The notes under the pieces: model-generated | What the model saw: the letters and a program-made list of their open reading frames with translations, nothing else | Databases searched by the model: none | Told to the model about the DNA's origin: nothing | Translations under genes and position numbers: made by a program | NCBI GenBank assembly: GCA_036852015.1 | Contig: JAANDG010000079.1 | Span: 186,001-250,000 of the forward strand | DNA: 64,000 bases | Source: Pelodera strongyloides | Lineage: Eukaryota; Nematoda; Chromadorea; Rhabditida; Rhabditidae | Direction of reading: 5' to 3' | In this document: positions 46,579 to 58,800 of the stretch, piece after piece | Layout: each line of letters begins with the position of its first letter | Numbering within the stretch: the first letter of the stretch is position 1

Positions 46579-47854
46579 CTGATAATGATTGAGATGATAT
46601 GCGATCATAAACTGAAGGAAAAAACGATGATCTATGGGGTTGTGAAGCGTCACCTAAAGTGCGTTTCGGGAATATTTATTGTATATACTAAGGCTAGAAG
46701 ATGAGTGATTATATAAACGATTGATTTTGTTGATTACTGGTGGTTTAATTACCCAAGTTTAAGGTAATCATTCCGCCCTGATGATGTCGTAATGACGAAA
46801 CGTTGGCAGTAAAGACCATTTTACATATGTGTCTTTGATATTTTTCCCGGGAGTCGTAAATGCTCGATGATCTACCTTGACTATATATAACCTTCCCCCA
46901 TAATGGGTCGTATCTCAACAAGTTTTCAGTTTACACAGGTTTTCCTAATGTCGGTGAAAAAACCGCTGCGCTTATGTTTTAGTACGAGGTACTAATGATT
47001 GATGTGGTGTTTATTTACAACTTACGCTGACGGCTAGCCAACATATAATATAAGGTCGTTAAGGTATCTATTGAATATAAGTTGACCATAAATAGTAATA
47101 ATAATAATAAAATATTTAAATGCTTGCAAAGAACGTCAGAGGGAAGCTCCATGTAAAAAAGTGACCATTTCGGCTTGTGGTGTTTTTCGGCTCTTTACGT
47201 AGTGCGCACGCTAGAGACTATCAAACATATCAGTTTTTGCGCGTCACATACAATTTGATTCAGCAATGAGAGGTCATAATTTCACTAAATGTAAGCAATG
47301 CTGGGGATGCCCATAGATGGCCGTTATAAGATGGCTTTACTCTAAGGAGTTCTAAGGTAAAGGTATATTTTTCCACTGAAAGTAATATTCCCTAGGGTAA
47401 GTGATGTATTCGTCAATTGTGATCTAATTGTAAGTACTTTGTCCCTGGAGTAAACTTTACAAATGTGACATTCCCTAATGATTGTAATATGTCACTAGTA
47501 TTAGTGATTGTTTTCTTCAAGTGGTTTGCCCCGCTTGTTGTCCTGATAAATAATCTATGTTCGGCGGGAGTAATGGTCAGTAATGGACGATTATAAAATT
47601 GTATCGGCCATATTCATATCCCAATATTCCGCTAATCCCTTTAGCCAAGGATGTCGAAATCGAAGTCCACACTCTAAACAATTTTACAATTTAATAACGA
47701 AAACTTTCGCTTCCGGGAAGTCTTTTTTCCACTTGCGAGTCTCATCCCCTTGATTTAAATAAGGAATATGCCTATGTGAGGACCGGTCCCGGTTTGAGGC
47801 TATTCCTTATGTTATGATTTCCTTTTCTAACGACTTACACCACTTTCTAAAGAC
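46579..47854. other. intergenic stretch upstream of the astacin gene
   Basis: AT-rich, with no gene seen. It contains GACGAAACGTTGGCAG near 46794, a motif that looks like an old retroelement remnant. Confidence 0.5.
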
Positions 47855-50800
47855 ATGTTGCAAGTGTTATATTCAGTTTTGCTAGTTTTATTATATACAG
47901 TTGAGGCCCAGGTAAGTTCGGTTCAGATGTATCAAAACACCATATAGAATCATTTACTGACAGAATTTTTCCCCAGGCCTCCTTGGCTTTGGTAAAAAAA
48001 TTCAAGACTTATGCCATAAAACATCCGGCTTTTGAAATCTGTGTTGGACAACTGCATTTCCATATGTTGTATGCAAATAAATGCAAAACAGCTGTTATAT
48101 CGCTTTAAACAAACTATAAAGGCATCCCAACGACATGGCTCACTATCAAACCTCCTCATCGAGTCTCAGAGAACGCGTTGGAATACTCGAATGCCAATTT
48201 ATTTCGAATTTGACTTTGCTGTTGGTGGGTTTTAATTTCTTTATCTTTCTTGTTTTATATTTGTGCCACTTCGAATCTTTACATTATTTTATTATTTTAT
48301 CGTGTTTTATGGCATTGCGCTCGTTCTAAGAGTCAAATAAACATTCTTCTTTACAAAAATTTCAATAATGTTTTTTTCATAGCCTCATTTTCTTCTTTCA
48401 ACTTCGACTGGCACCATTTAGGTTAGCTCACAGTGCATTCTAGAATATAATATGTAAAGACAAAGAATGAAAAGTAATTTATTTGATCATAACTATTCAG
48501 GAATGGTCAGTCGGCGGCGCATTCGTCAAGTACTTTCTTATATTACACAAAATTCTTGTGTGGTTTTCGAAGAGAGCAGTCATTTGGAGAAAGATTCTGC
48601 AGCTCCGCTTATCACTTTTGTGGAGGCAGGTTTTAGTTTTAGCACTGTGGGATGCATATCTACATAGCCGTAGCTAAACTCTACATATTGGTGAAACTCC
48701 ACATGTCTAACAATATGTCGGAAGATGCCACACCTGTGGCGCGTTTTTGATATTATACAAAACCTCGGGACTGTCGCAGACGGTTTCCAAGTTTCAAGCC
48801 CTCCCCGGCCTCCCCAGGGAGCTGCGTAGAGAGTGCGAGAGCAGAGGAGATTCAGAGCACTCATGAATCTAGGGAGGGCTCCCTGTGTGTTGGTGAATAC
48901 GGTCTCTGCTCTTAGGATTCCGGATGTTGGTCGAGTATTGGAATGCAGAGAGGCTACAAGAGACAATACGTCTCCCTACCACCTCCTTGTGTTCAATCGG
49001 TAACTTACTTGTATATTTGCTTATGGTTTTTCAAGGATTGTACGCTAGAATATTCAGTATCAGTATGAGACTAGCTGTGTATTAATCATCGAAGAATATC
49101 GAGGAAAAATGATGCAGCGGAGAAGTTTTTCGAAGTTTCTAAACGTTTTAGAAACTGAGGCTATACTAGTAATTTAGCTCACCTCTAAACACGATTATGA
49201 AATTAAAACATTTCGTTCAGTTCGGTGCAGTGGCTCACGAAATCCTGCACCTGCTCGGCCTCTACCACACTCAATCGCGTGCAGATAGAGACCTTTACAT
49301 AGACGTCGATATGGACAACGTCCTCCCCAAGCATAAGAACCAATATGTGATCGTGAGTTGGGCTCTTATGATAAAACATATCATCTCCTTGTTAAATAAT
49401 GCATAATAATTCATACAAATATGTAACCCTTGACTAGTTACTCGTTCATCTCTCTCTCTCTCAAAGGTTAAAATTTAGACAACACTTTTAGAACGATAAT
49501 TTCTACGACACGTTTCTCGGATTCGCTTACGACTATGGAAGTGTGATGCACTATGCAGCGTGTAAGTTACTTTAATTTGCCCAAATTTTAGGGTTAGTTT
49601 GGTTCTTCCGCTTAATTAAAACGTTCATCGTTAGACGGCAGACAAGCACGTGCACTTAGGCAACTTCTTGGCAAATCCGTGTTGCTTGCCAGAATACGTT
49701 TAGTAACTTCCGGTTGCCAAAAGTGTGCCAAGTCGTCGCCGATCAGCCTTTTCTTAGTAATAAACTATTTTAGACGGCAACTCCTTAAACCGATCAGCTC
49801 CAGTGATCAAAACCCTTGATCGACGTTGGATGCGCACGATTGGACAGAGGATAAAACCGAGTTTTCAAGACTTGAAACAGCTCAATGTCATGTACAATTG
49901 TATCGGTGAGAACATGTAAATACAGAATTATTATCCTTTGTTTTGTAATCTTGAACTTTAGTAGTATTTAGCCATGCACAGAACACTACACACCTTTTCA
50001 AAAAATTCCATTGTGTTGACATGACTGCTACAATATCATAAAGGTTATAGGAACACAACATCAGAGAATTGACCTTCGAATAGATTTCTAAAAACGAGGA
50101 ACTCTACAACTTTTCAGCCCCACAGACGCCCACGGAGCAATGTCTCTTTGGCGGTATTCGTCTTTCAAAAGACGGTTGCTGTCGATGTCCGGACGGATTC
50201 TCAGGACGACGTTGTGAATCAGTACAACAACCAACCCAGACGAGCAGTAGAGGGTGCGGAGAAAGCCTGCAGGTATTCAAAGTGAACGGTGGCAGGCTTG
50301 CTGCATCAGGTCTACAAGCAATGTTGCTAGAGACTGTTTTCCAGTGCATCTCAACGGATTCCAAATAAAATGTTCCATCAAATGGGATGATGATCATAGA
50401 GGTTCTGCGGTTTCCATATTTTTATTGTTTATGGAGGTGGTTATATTGATTAGCAGGAAAAAACACGAATGAGTTTGATAGTTAACGCGAAATACCTGCA
50501 GGGTTTTTGAAACTTACGTAATTATGCTAATTTGCTCAATTTTTTATTCTAATTTATGTTCATTTGCATATGCCGCATAAGATGATGACGTACTCGATGT
50601 GTTTCAAAAACCGGCCGGTGTTTCGCTTTAATTTTGTATTCTTTCCGGCATCTCTTTCTGCTTCAGGCCCGAGAAAGTTGGACAACGAAGCACGTATATG
50701 TGGCTTCCGAATCGCGAGACGAAGGAATTACCTCATTCCAAGCGGAAGAATGTTGGCTTCATATTGGGGTGAGAAAAACGTAATATACATATTCGCTGCG

Positions 50801-52110
50801 TCTCAGTACAGTTCACTTCTCGAATTAACAACGACTGTGTGTTAAAGGGACAGGTTTTCACAGTAATATTTCTGAAATTCCGGATATTCTGTGCAAGTAA
50901 ATCGAGGAAAACTTTTTCTCGTGGGCCTGTCCCTTTAAGAACTACTAGCTCATTGTTTCTATAAGGCTTTACTCCTAAAAATCCTTCTGTCGAGGACACT
51001 TGCAGTACGATCTACCACTATGACAAACTATCCGCACATTGTTGTCATTGGTTCACGCATGTTTAGCCCATGTGCTTTACCTGATTTTACTTCTAACTAC
51101 GCAACATAACTCAATTTCAGGCTTCTCCCGGTATGCAAATCGAGTTGATCTTCACGGAGTGGAACGGACATTGTGACGATACTTGCTCACTGAACGGAGT
51201 GATGCTCAGGCTAGGATATTTTGAGCAAAGTGCTCTTAGGTAACTATACCAAGGGTAGTCGCTAATCGTATAATTTTTCTGATAACCATATGTCAGTGGA
51301 GGGCTTGAACCATCTACTCTGTGTGGTCTAGTTTCTTTTTCATCATAGACTTTATTTATGTTACACTGGTAAATATTCCTTATTTGCGACATAGTAACTT
51401 GCACCGCGAGATACGATATTCCAACAGTGTATGATATATACCACTGTTTCAGTGCCGCTGCATACGTATTGTATAGCGGCACCGCAACATTGGTACACAA
51501 TACGCGCGCAACGAACATAAAAATTTAGAGGTCGTATTTTAATAGCCATCTCGGAATCGTTTCGGGGGTTCGAAACGTTCAAAATGGGTCGAGTCCGCTC
51601 TGCTTGCAGAGATGGATTTCCGGCTTCGGTAATATAACTATAAAATCACTGATTATTCAGAAACTGCTGCGAAGAAGAGCTCCTCCGCGAGAGTTTTGTC
51701 TCCATCGATAGTCTCATAGTAATCGGGGCTTTTGCACGATCCAACACAACCGTCTTCACTATAAAATACAGGGAAAGTATGTTGTCTTTCTTTTTCAAAC
51801 ATCTTCATGCACTAATAATATATGCTATAAATAAGAAAATATCTAGCTTATTTAACCATCTGGCAGACTACAAGCTGTCGGACGGACTCCAAATACCACA
51901 CAATACGAATAAGTCGCTTTTAGGGATATTGTGTCATATACCATTATGACGGTGCTACATAAACATACCCCCATGCATGATTGGCATAAGTGACCAGAGT
52001 AACGTATCCAAGCATCCAACCAGTTGTGAAATCCCTGTATTCCACTAATTGTAAGTAAACCTCTAATTGCAGTCTACTACCCGCAGATGTTATTCGGAAG
52101 TACGCCATGA
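47855..52110 (+). CDS. astacin metalloprotease with EGF and CUB domains
   Basis: Exons: 47855-47911, 48122-48224, 48501-48646, 48916-48999, 49221-49352, 49492-49561, 49774-49905, 50118-50272, 50667-50768, 51121-51239, 51661-51776, 52073-52110 (417 aa). Signal peptide MLQVLYSVLLVLLYTVEAQ. Protease: RWNTRMPIYFEF, GCWSSIGMQRG, zinc site HEILHLLGLYH (H136, H140, H146) and Met-turn SVMHY. EGF: CCRCPDGFSGRRCE. CUB follows, to FTIKYRE. The Glu usually following the third His is Thr (HTQSRADRD). No FxGD switch motif is seen in the very short proregion, so a pro-exon may be missing; a 15-bp candidate exon follows the acceptor at 47979. Exon 48501 could instead end at 48629. Secreted; such NAS proteases process cuticle or matrix proteins. 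Confidence 0.9.
48008..48109. mobile_element. family 1 MITE (astacin intron 1)
   Basis: The left side reads ATCCGGCTTTTGAAATC. The right end AACAGCTGTTATATCGCT is followed by TTAA. The interior CAACTGCATTTCCATATG then TTGTATGCAAAT is typical. It ends 13 bp before the next exon. Confidence 0.65.
48774..48910. mobile_element. inverted-repeat MITE, GAATACGG ends (astacin intron)
   Basis: The interior CCCTCCCCGGCCTCCCCAGG and GGAGGGCTCCCTGTGTGTTG match the copy at 53934-54081. The right end GTTGGTGAATACGGTCTC lies only a few bases before the splice acceptor CTCTTAG of the next exon. Confidence 0.65.
50483..50634. mobile_element. family 1 TTAA MITE (astacin intron 9)
   Basis: The left end reads TTAACGCGAAATACCTGCAG. 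The right end is TTTCAAAAACCGGCCGGTGT then TTCGCTTTAA. The interior matches 40712-40899 (GCTAATTTGCTCAATTTTTT). Confidence 0.8.
50846..50934. mobile_element. 89-bp family 2 TTAA element (astacin intron 10)
   Basis: It begins AGGGACAGG and ends CCTGTCCCT, with TTAA at 50842-50845 and 50935-50938. Inverse ends match the nested palindrome at 1752-2193. Confidence 0.8.
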
Positions 52111-52831
52111 AGACGTCAAACAATATTTATTAAATAAAAACTTTCATGATATATATTCACGTCATACGTCATAACATACACAACTTCAAAATACCCCGAA
52201 TGGACAAAAAATATGAGAAATTGATAAATTCCAACGAATTACGATAGTCACGTTCGTTGACGATGCTTTCAAAGCTACATTCAAATTCAATTGTTGCGAG
52301 ATCGAAAACAAACATAAATAAAGCCAACAACTTCAAAAAAAAAAACAGTACTTCAGTCATTAATGTTAAGTCTACGTCGTAATTTTTCTCCACCCTTATC
52401 TTTACTTGAGCACACATCTCGGTGTTGTTTAGCACATAAAAATAAAATGAAAACCCCCGCTAAACAATCACACAATCAACAAATTGACATTCCCATCCCC
52501 GTTCCTCCTTACAAAAACAAAAAAAGGGAATCCCATAGCCGCGCGCGTATAAATATCAACATTACATCACAACATACAAGGGCAAGGACTGGCGCTGCGG
52601 CAGACCTTGAGACAATTTACGATATTTCGATTATTTCGATATTACACTTTCTTTCGCAACACCTAGCTGCCGAGTCTTCCACTTTTCATACAAACGCAAA
52701 ACGCTTCCCTCCTACGATTCACCATACCCACGTAGTTACATATGCTCAGTTCATAAACATTTCCAAAACAACGAAACCAAATTTAGTCAATTCATAAGGC
52801 AAATTACATACATCCAGGGCAAACTACATAT
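52111..52831. other. intergenic stretch between convergent astacin and THOC6-like genes
   Basis: AT-rich 3' UTR-type sequence of both genes. A 144-codon ORF on the plus strand (52363-52797) has no domain, and its codon use does not look coding. Confidence 0.55.
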
Positions 52832-55800
52832 CTAGCAAGCTATAGGTAACACATCAAGACTTGACGACACATATCCAAGATTGAGAAATACATCAATAAA
52901 GGGAGAATCACCCGAGGTGAACGTCGCCTTCTCAGTGTGCATTATACTGTGGATGGCCGCGGCTTTCGTCTCCACCGACTGCAAAAACAATATTTAAAGA
53001 AAAGATAAAACTTGTATTAGCTGACTTCCTCATTGCATTAGTACAAACAAATCCTAATCGTCTTTCTTTCTTAGGGCGCATTCGAGATGGACATTTCCGG
53101 AAAAGAAAAAGAAAACTTTTGGTTCGAGATGGATTTCACCAGAAAAGAATGCAATTGCCACGCATACACATGCAAATGATCGATTGATTTTAGTTTCAAG
53201 TACGGCACATTTGCATTTTCGACAATTATTTTGCATGTATTATTTTTTCTCGGTGTCCATCTCGAACCACTTTTTTCTTTTCTTTTCCGGAAAATGTCCA
53301 TCCGAATGCGCCCATAACTTCCTAGCACATCTTTACATCATTTCGCGGCACGCAAGATCACGGGCGTCACGGTAAGGTACTCCACGCCTTCGCAAGCAAG
53401 TCCATGTTAATATACAATCATCAATCTAGGACGGTGTTCCATTTGGCAAGCTCTATGGAACCGTCTCAACACTCACTCATCACACACTACTTTCTCACGC
53501 TCCAAATCTAACACGTGATCGCATAACCCGTCTTCGCAAGAGAACTGAACTCCGCGCGGGTCCCGTGCCTGAAATGCACGGTCCGGCCAGCTCTGGGTTT
53601 TTGGTTGCAAACTCAAACTCAAACACCTTCCGCCCCCTAATTAACTATCATAAAAAATGATGTCACCTGAACACTATTGGCCGCGTAATCCCATTGCTCC
53701 AATCTGTTACAAGATCCTCCAGCCAGGATACGGTCGTCCTTCATCTCCACGGTTATATATTCGATATCTACAAAAGAGCTGGTTTAGCACATGCCAGATA
53801 GTGTGGCCAAGTGATTAGCGACCTAGGACGTGTGCAAAGATGGGAGGGTTCAATTCCAATAAGTGACATGTAAGAAGGTTATTCCCATATTCAATACAGA
53901 ATGAACTGTCCGCGCGGATCCCTTGAGTGAAATGCAGAGACCGTATTCACCAACACATCGGGAGCTCTCCCTAGGATCACGAGCGCTCTGAATCTCTTCT
54001 GCTCCCGCGCTCTCTACGCTCTGTTTAGCTCCTTGGGGAGGCCGGGGAGGGCTCCCTGCGTGTTGGTGAATACGGCCTCAGAATACACGGTCCGGAAGGA
54101 TTTTTGGGTTTAGCTAATTATTGATCACCATTTTCTCCATAAACATTGTACACTGTGAGACTGTGACGTGATACAAAAACTACAACCATTATCTCAATCT
54201 CACAACTTTGCAACGTTTTCTAACCGAACGTATATAACGTAGTTCGCCAATAGTTATGCTGTAATGCACCCCTTTCTCTCCGATAACAATGTGTGTGTGT
54301 CTCCCCAATTATGAGTGCGGGTAGCGCACCAAACAAGGCCAGTGAATAGAAGGCAAAGGACATACGCGGCGAGTTACCCTTAGCGAATATATCGATCCAC
54401 GCATATAACACTGACGTGAGAGTGGTGTACTTCGCGTTAAAGAGAACCAGACAGAGTTGAAAAAGAGAGAGAGAGAGAGAGAGAGCTAACGACTGGGAGG
54501 ACGGGTGAGAGAGAGCGAGAGGGAGGAAGAGAGACGAGCACGAATACGAGCACTGCAAAGAATATAAGAACAGAACGGTACTAGATTGCGCTCAACAGAT
54601 ACACTCATATTCTCCAACGTGAGAATGATCAAAATCTCTGACTAGATCACAGATCGGCGGGGTGCCAAATAATTATAATGAATTGAGAACTAGACCTTGA
54701 ACCGCACATCGTTTGTCAGTTTATGGTGCAACGATGACAAACAACACGGTACGGTAAACTAAACCTTACCTTTACCCGTAACAAACCTATCGTTTGCAGC
54801 CACTCCAAGCCTTGAGAAGACTGCCTAACTATTTTATTAATGTCGAATTTAGTAACCAATTCAGAATAGCATCCACACAGGGGGCACCGCCTTTGTCGGG
54901 GAGACAATAACACCCTATCGTACCAATCTAACTGGTTGTAAAATAGGCAAACATACCAGGAACCGTGCTCTCCAGAACCGACGCTAAGGACAGACTTCCA
55001 AGGTGCCAAATGCCCAAGTCCACTCCTCCGCCACATACCATGAATGGCCCATCCACGGCTAGGGCCGAAATGCAATGCCCAAACGAAGGGCGAGAGACCT
55101 AAGCAAATTTAACCGTCAAGGTAAGGTAAGGTAAGTTAACAATAGTTTTACACTATTACTCGTTTATTATTCCGCTTGCTACTCTGTTGGTTTGGATGCT
55201 CCATTGTCTTACTTGTTTAACTATTATGTGCATGGATAGACAAATCTGCTGATCGATAATTTATTTGAAATTTGAACACAAAAACTCTTTCATACCACTT
55301 TTGGTGTTTTCATAACATGATATTTCAGTTGGTCAGATTCTTTGTTTTGGCTAGTAGCAAATTTTCACACGCGCTTACACTTTGAAGACAAAGAACGACT
55401 ACGAATATAAACTTTCGAATGCAAACAGAGACATGTTACCGTTTTGTTTTCAGAAAGAAATTCAAATTGCTTATTAACAGAACAAAAGGGGGCGGAGTCC
55501 GACTGCTCTATGACGCGCCGCTCTAACCGCTAATGTACACCATTCGGTCAAGGTGTTATCTTACGTATACACCAGATATACACCATTTGATACAACATAT
55601 AACATAAACAGACATTTGATCCTTGTGTACATCATTTTCTACAAAAATAGAACTCGTCATATATAAGCTACTAAGAACCTCAACTACTGTCTCTTTCTTT
55701 CTTCAACCCACTTTTATGTTAATTTTCCAAACAATGCCCTAATTTGATTTGTAAAGGCGCATGCGCAGGCACTTGAATGTTTCTTTTCCTCGTTAGGTTA

Positions 55801-58800
55801 GTGACAGCCAGCTTACCAGCAACCAGCTACACCATATACCAAAATAAAATAAAGTATCGTAGCACAACGTCCGCGTCCGGAAGTCAACAAACTATCTGTG
55901 AATGTGTATTCCGGAAGTCAGTGTATAACTATCATCTATCACTCATTCATCTAATATAGCCATAGTCATACTATACTTTTCCTACCTTACTATGGTCTGC
56001 TGTTGGCGAACCTGACACCGACACAGCTACAGTTTGCTACTACAGTACTCTACTCTTCATATGTAAGATAGTTATCATTTCTTATTTTACTCACTTTGAA
56101 TTTCACTCTTCGAAAGAGAAAAACACAGAGAGTGAGAGAGAGAGTCAAGAAGGAGAGAAAAAAACATTTACCTTAAGTTCTTCCGCAACGCGGATGACAT
56201 TAGCTGGTTCCTTTTGCCTTGTATCCCAAATACGAACGGTTCCATCGGCAGATGCACTGAGGAAAGAAGTGGAAGAAGACACAGCGATCTCGGTCACGTA
56301 ATCAGAATGAGCAGCATGAGTGGAGATTGGCTAAAGCTGACGGACATTATTATAATATTATTAAGAGTTGCATTAGGTAATCTGCTGACTAATAGTAAAA
56401 GATAATTCTGCGTACAGCGTACACCCTTCATACATCTTCCATGCACAAGAATCGCTATGATTGAGGGCGCATTCGAGTTGGGCAAAATGCGCAAATTTCG
56501 CGAAATAATCAGTTCGAGCAGCAGGCGATCAAAAATGCCCAGACCCGGAACGCCCAGAGGCAGAGACCAGGGACCTCTTTATAAACAGTATTCGAGCTCT
56601 ATACCAAACAGTTAGGAACAGTACCTTAATTACGAACAGTGTCTCTTTCTTGTAATCAATTCGACTACCGAGGAAGTTAATAGTTATCAGTAGTGTTCAA
56701 CAGCCCAACATTCTAGTACTACTACTACAATTCTGCACTAGTCGACTATATAACATTAAAAAAGGCCTGTGTCTTATCGATAAAGTTTCCGATCTCATAG
56801 AATTAAAAAGAGGACGCGCTTCTTCTGTAGGTAGACTAAGCAAGGCAATACCATTCGCACACAATGCCGAATCACTCATCAAACGATCTCCCTATCGCCC
56901 TATCCATTATTCGTATTGAAGAAGAATTGTGTTTATAGAGCAAACATTTTCAGAAATGTAAATATCGGTGCGATGTATATTCTATTGAACTTGATACAAA
57001 CTACAATGATCCCTTGAATACGATAGGTCGAAATGGGTACACTTATTTTTTTTTAGAAAACGATACATTTTGTCACTCTTTTGTAATTTTCGCATAGTAG
57101 ACCCGAAACGGACAGCTATTATTGTACTTTGCCCTTTGTAGTGTGTTCCTTTTGCATGTATCTCGCCAATTGACAACGTTGTGCCGTAGGCAAATTATGC
57201 AATTTTATACAACAATTGTATTATCAATGGCGGTTACGTTGCGCGCCAAAAATATAAGACATTTTTCTAACACATATACGCCGGCGGCCGGCCATAGTTT
57301 GTTTGTGGTGTGTACATTAATTACTCTTTGTTTAGGGCGCGTTCGGCATTGATTTTCCGAAAGGAATCCATACAGATTCATCGTTCGGGATGGCTTTTTG
57401 GAAACGTTCCAATGCTTGGAGAAAACAAAAAATACAGTATGAATTAGCTTGCGAAAAACGTTTCCCGCGCATATTTTCCATGCTAATTCATACTGTATTT
57501 TTTGTTTTCTCAAGCATTAGAACGTTTCCAAAATGCCCATCCCGAACGAGGATTTGACGAGTTTTCTTTCGGAAAACCAATCCCGAACGCGCCCTTAAAT
57601 ATAATCCTCAATAAACCTTTTATATAAAACTTTTATCTGACGGTAACAACCCGACCACCCTCCCCCCCCCCTTCATACACCCTCGGTATTGACATATTAC
57701 ACTATGGCCGCTGAGCAGCAGCGCTGTTGGCTATCGAACCATGGCAACCTCCATACTATTTTCGTTTCTGCACCATTTTTTTAGTTTTCGTGCCTACTTT
57801 TTTTTATTTGTAATCATCTATACCTTTCCTTAATCTTTTGGATTCATGATTAGCAAACAGTCAAAAATGAATATAAGTGGGCTAGTCAACGTGAATACTA
57901 GGAAGTATTACGAATAATGATGTGGTTCAAATAAAATGGAAACTTTCATAGGGGGAGGCGGTGAATTATCGGTATGTTTCACTGGTATATACAAACTGAT
58001 TCTGGCTCCGGCGATGATTGGAATCGTCGCATTTATTTATTATGCACAGACAAGGTCTCCGCTTATAGTGCTTAAATACATTGATAATTTATCATTTGCT
58101 AATTACCATACCAATCGCCAATCAATTCAGTTCCTCATTATCTTTTGAGTCTGTGTATACCACTCGTTGTCCCTCACGTTTTGTTGATCACACTTTTTGT
58201 TTACAACATTCACCCCAGACTCAGAGCAATAAATTATAGGAAGCATGCAAACCCAGCGGCCCAGCTTCACAATCATTCTCATTCAAGTGGGCCATGGCCA
58301 TGGATCTTTCATACATGCGCTAAAATGGCGCGCGAAAAGCGCATAACTAAACAAGCATTGAAGTTTTACTGCTGTTTTACTTCGAAACAAAACTTTGGTG
58401 AAACCAGAGGCCATATTTATCTCTCCGATTCCCTCGGGGAAATAGTCCCTGGGGACAGAAAATAGCACCCTAATATGAGACACGCAGAGAAAAAACGGGG
58501 GGGGGGGATTCCCCATGGCGATTGAGTGGGGAATATGTCTTCTGGTTCAGAAGCAGAACCCACCGTAGTTGGCGCATGTAAATCGTAGATTCGCACAGAG
58601 TTATCGCCAGCTCCTCCGATAACAACCTTATCACTATTTGGGAGTAATTTCATTCCGTTCACTTCATGTGGACCGGGTACTGATAGCTGTGCTCCTGTAA
58701 TAGATAAAGAAGTACACATTTTAGTTAAAGTTTTAGTGCAAGCAAGTAGGTAGTCCTGATAACTTATCTTATTGTAATATCAATCACTAATCACGAAACG

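Noticed and set aside
46778..46801. Hammerhead ribozyme core (CTGATGA ... GAAAC)
   Set aside because: Stem II would be only 3 bp with a bulge. No stem III partner or cleavage site follows.
52363..52797. 144-codon ORF between the astacin and THOC6-like genes
   Set aside because: No domain, no supporting splice or conservation signal. It lies in the 3' flank of two convergent genes.
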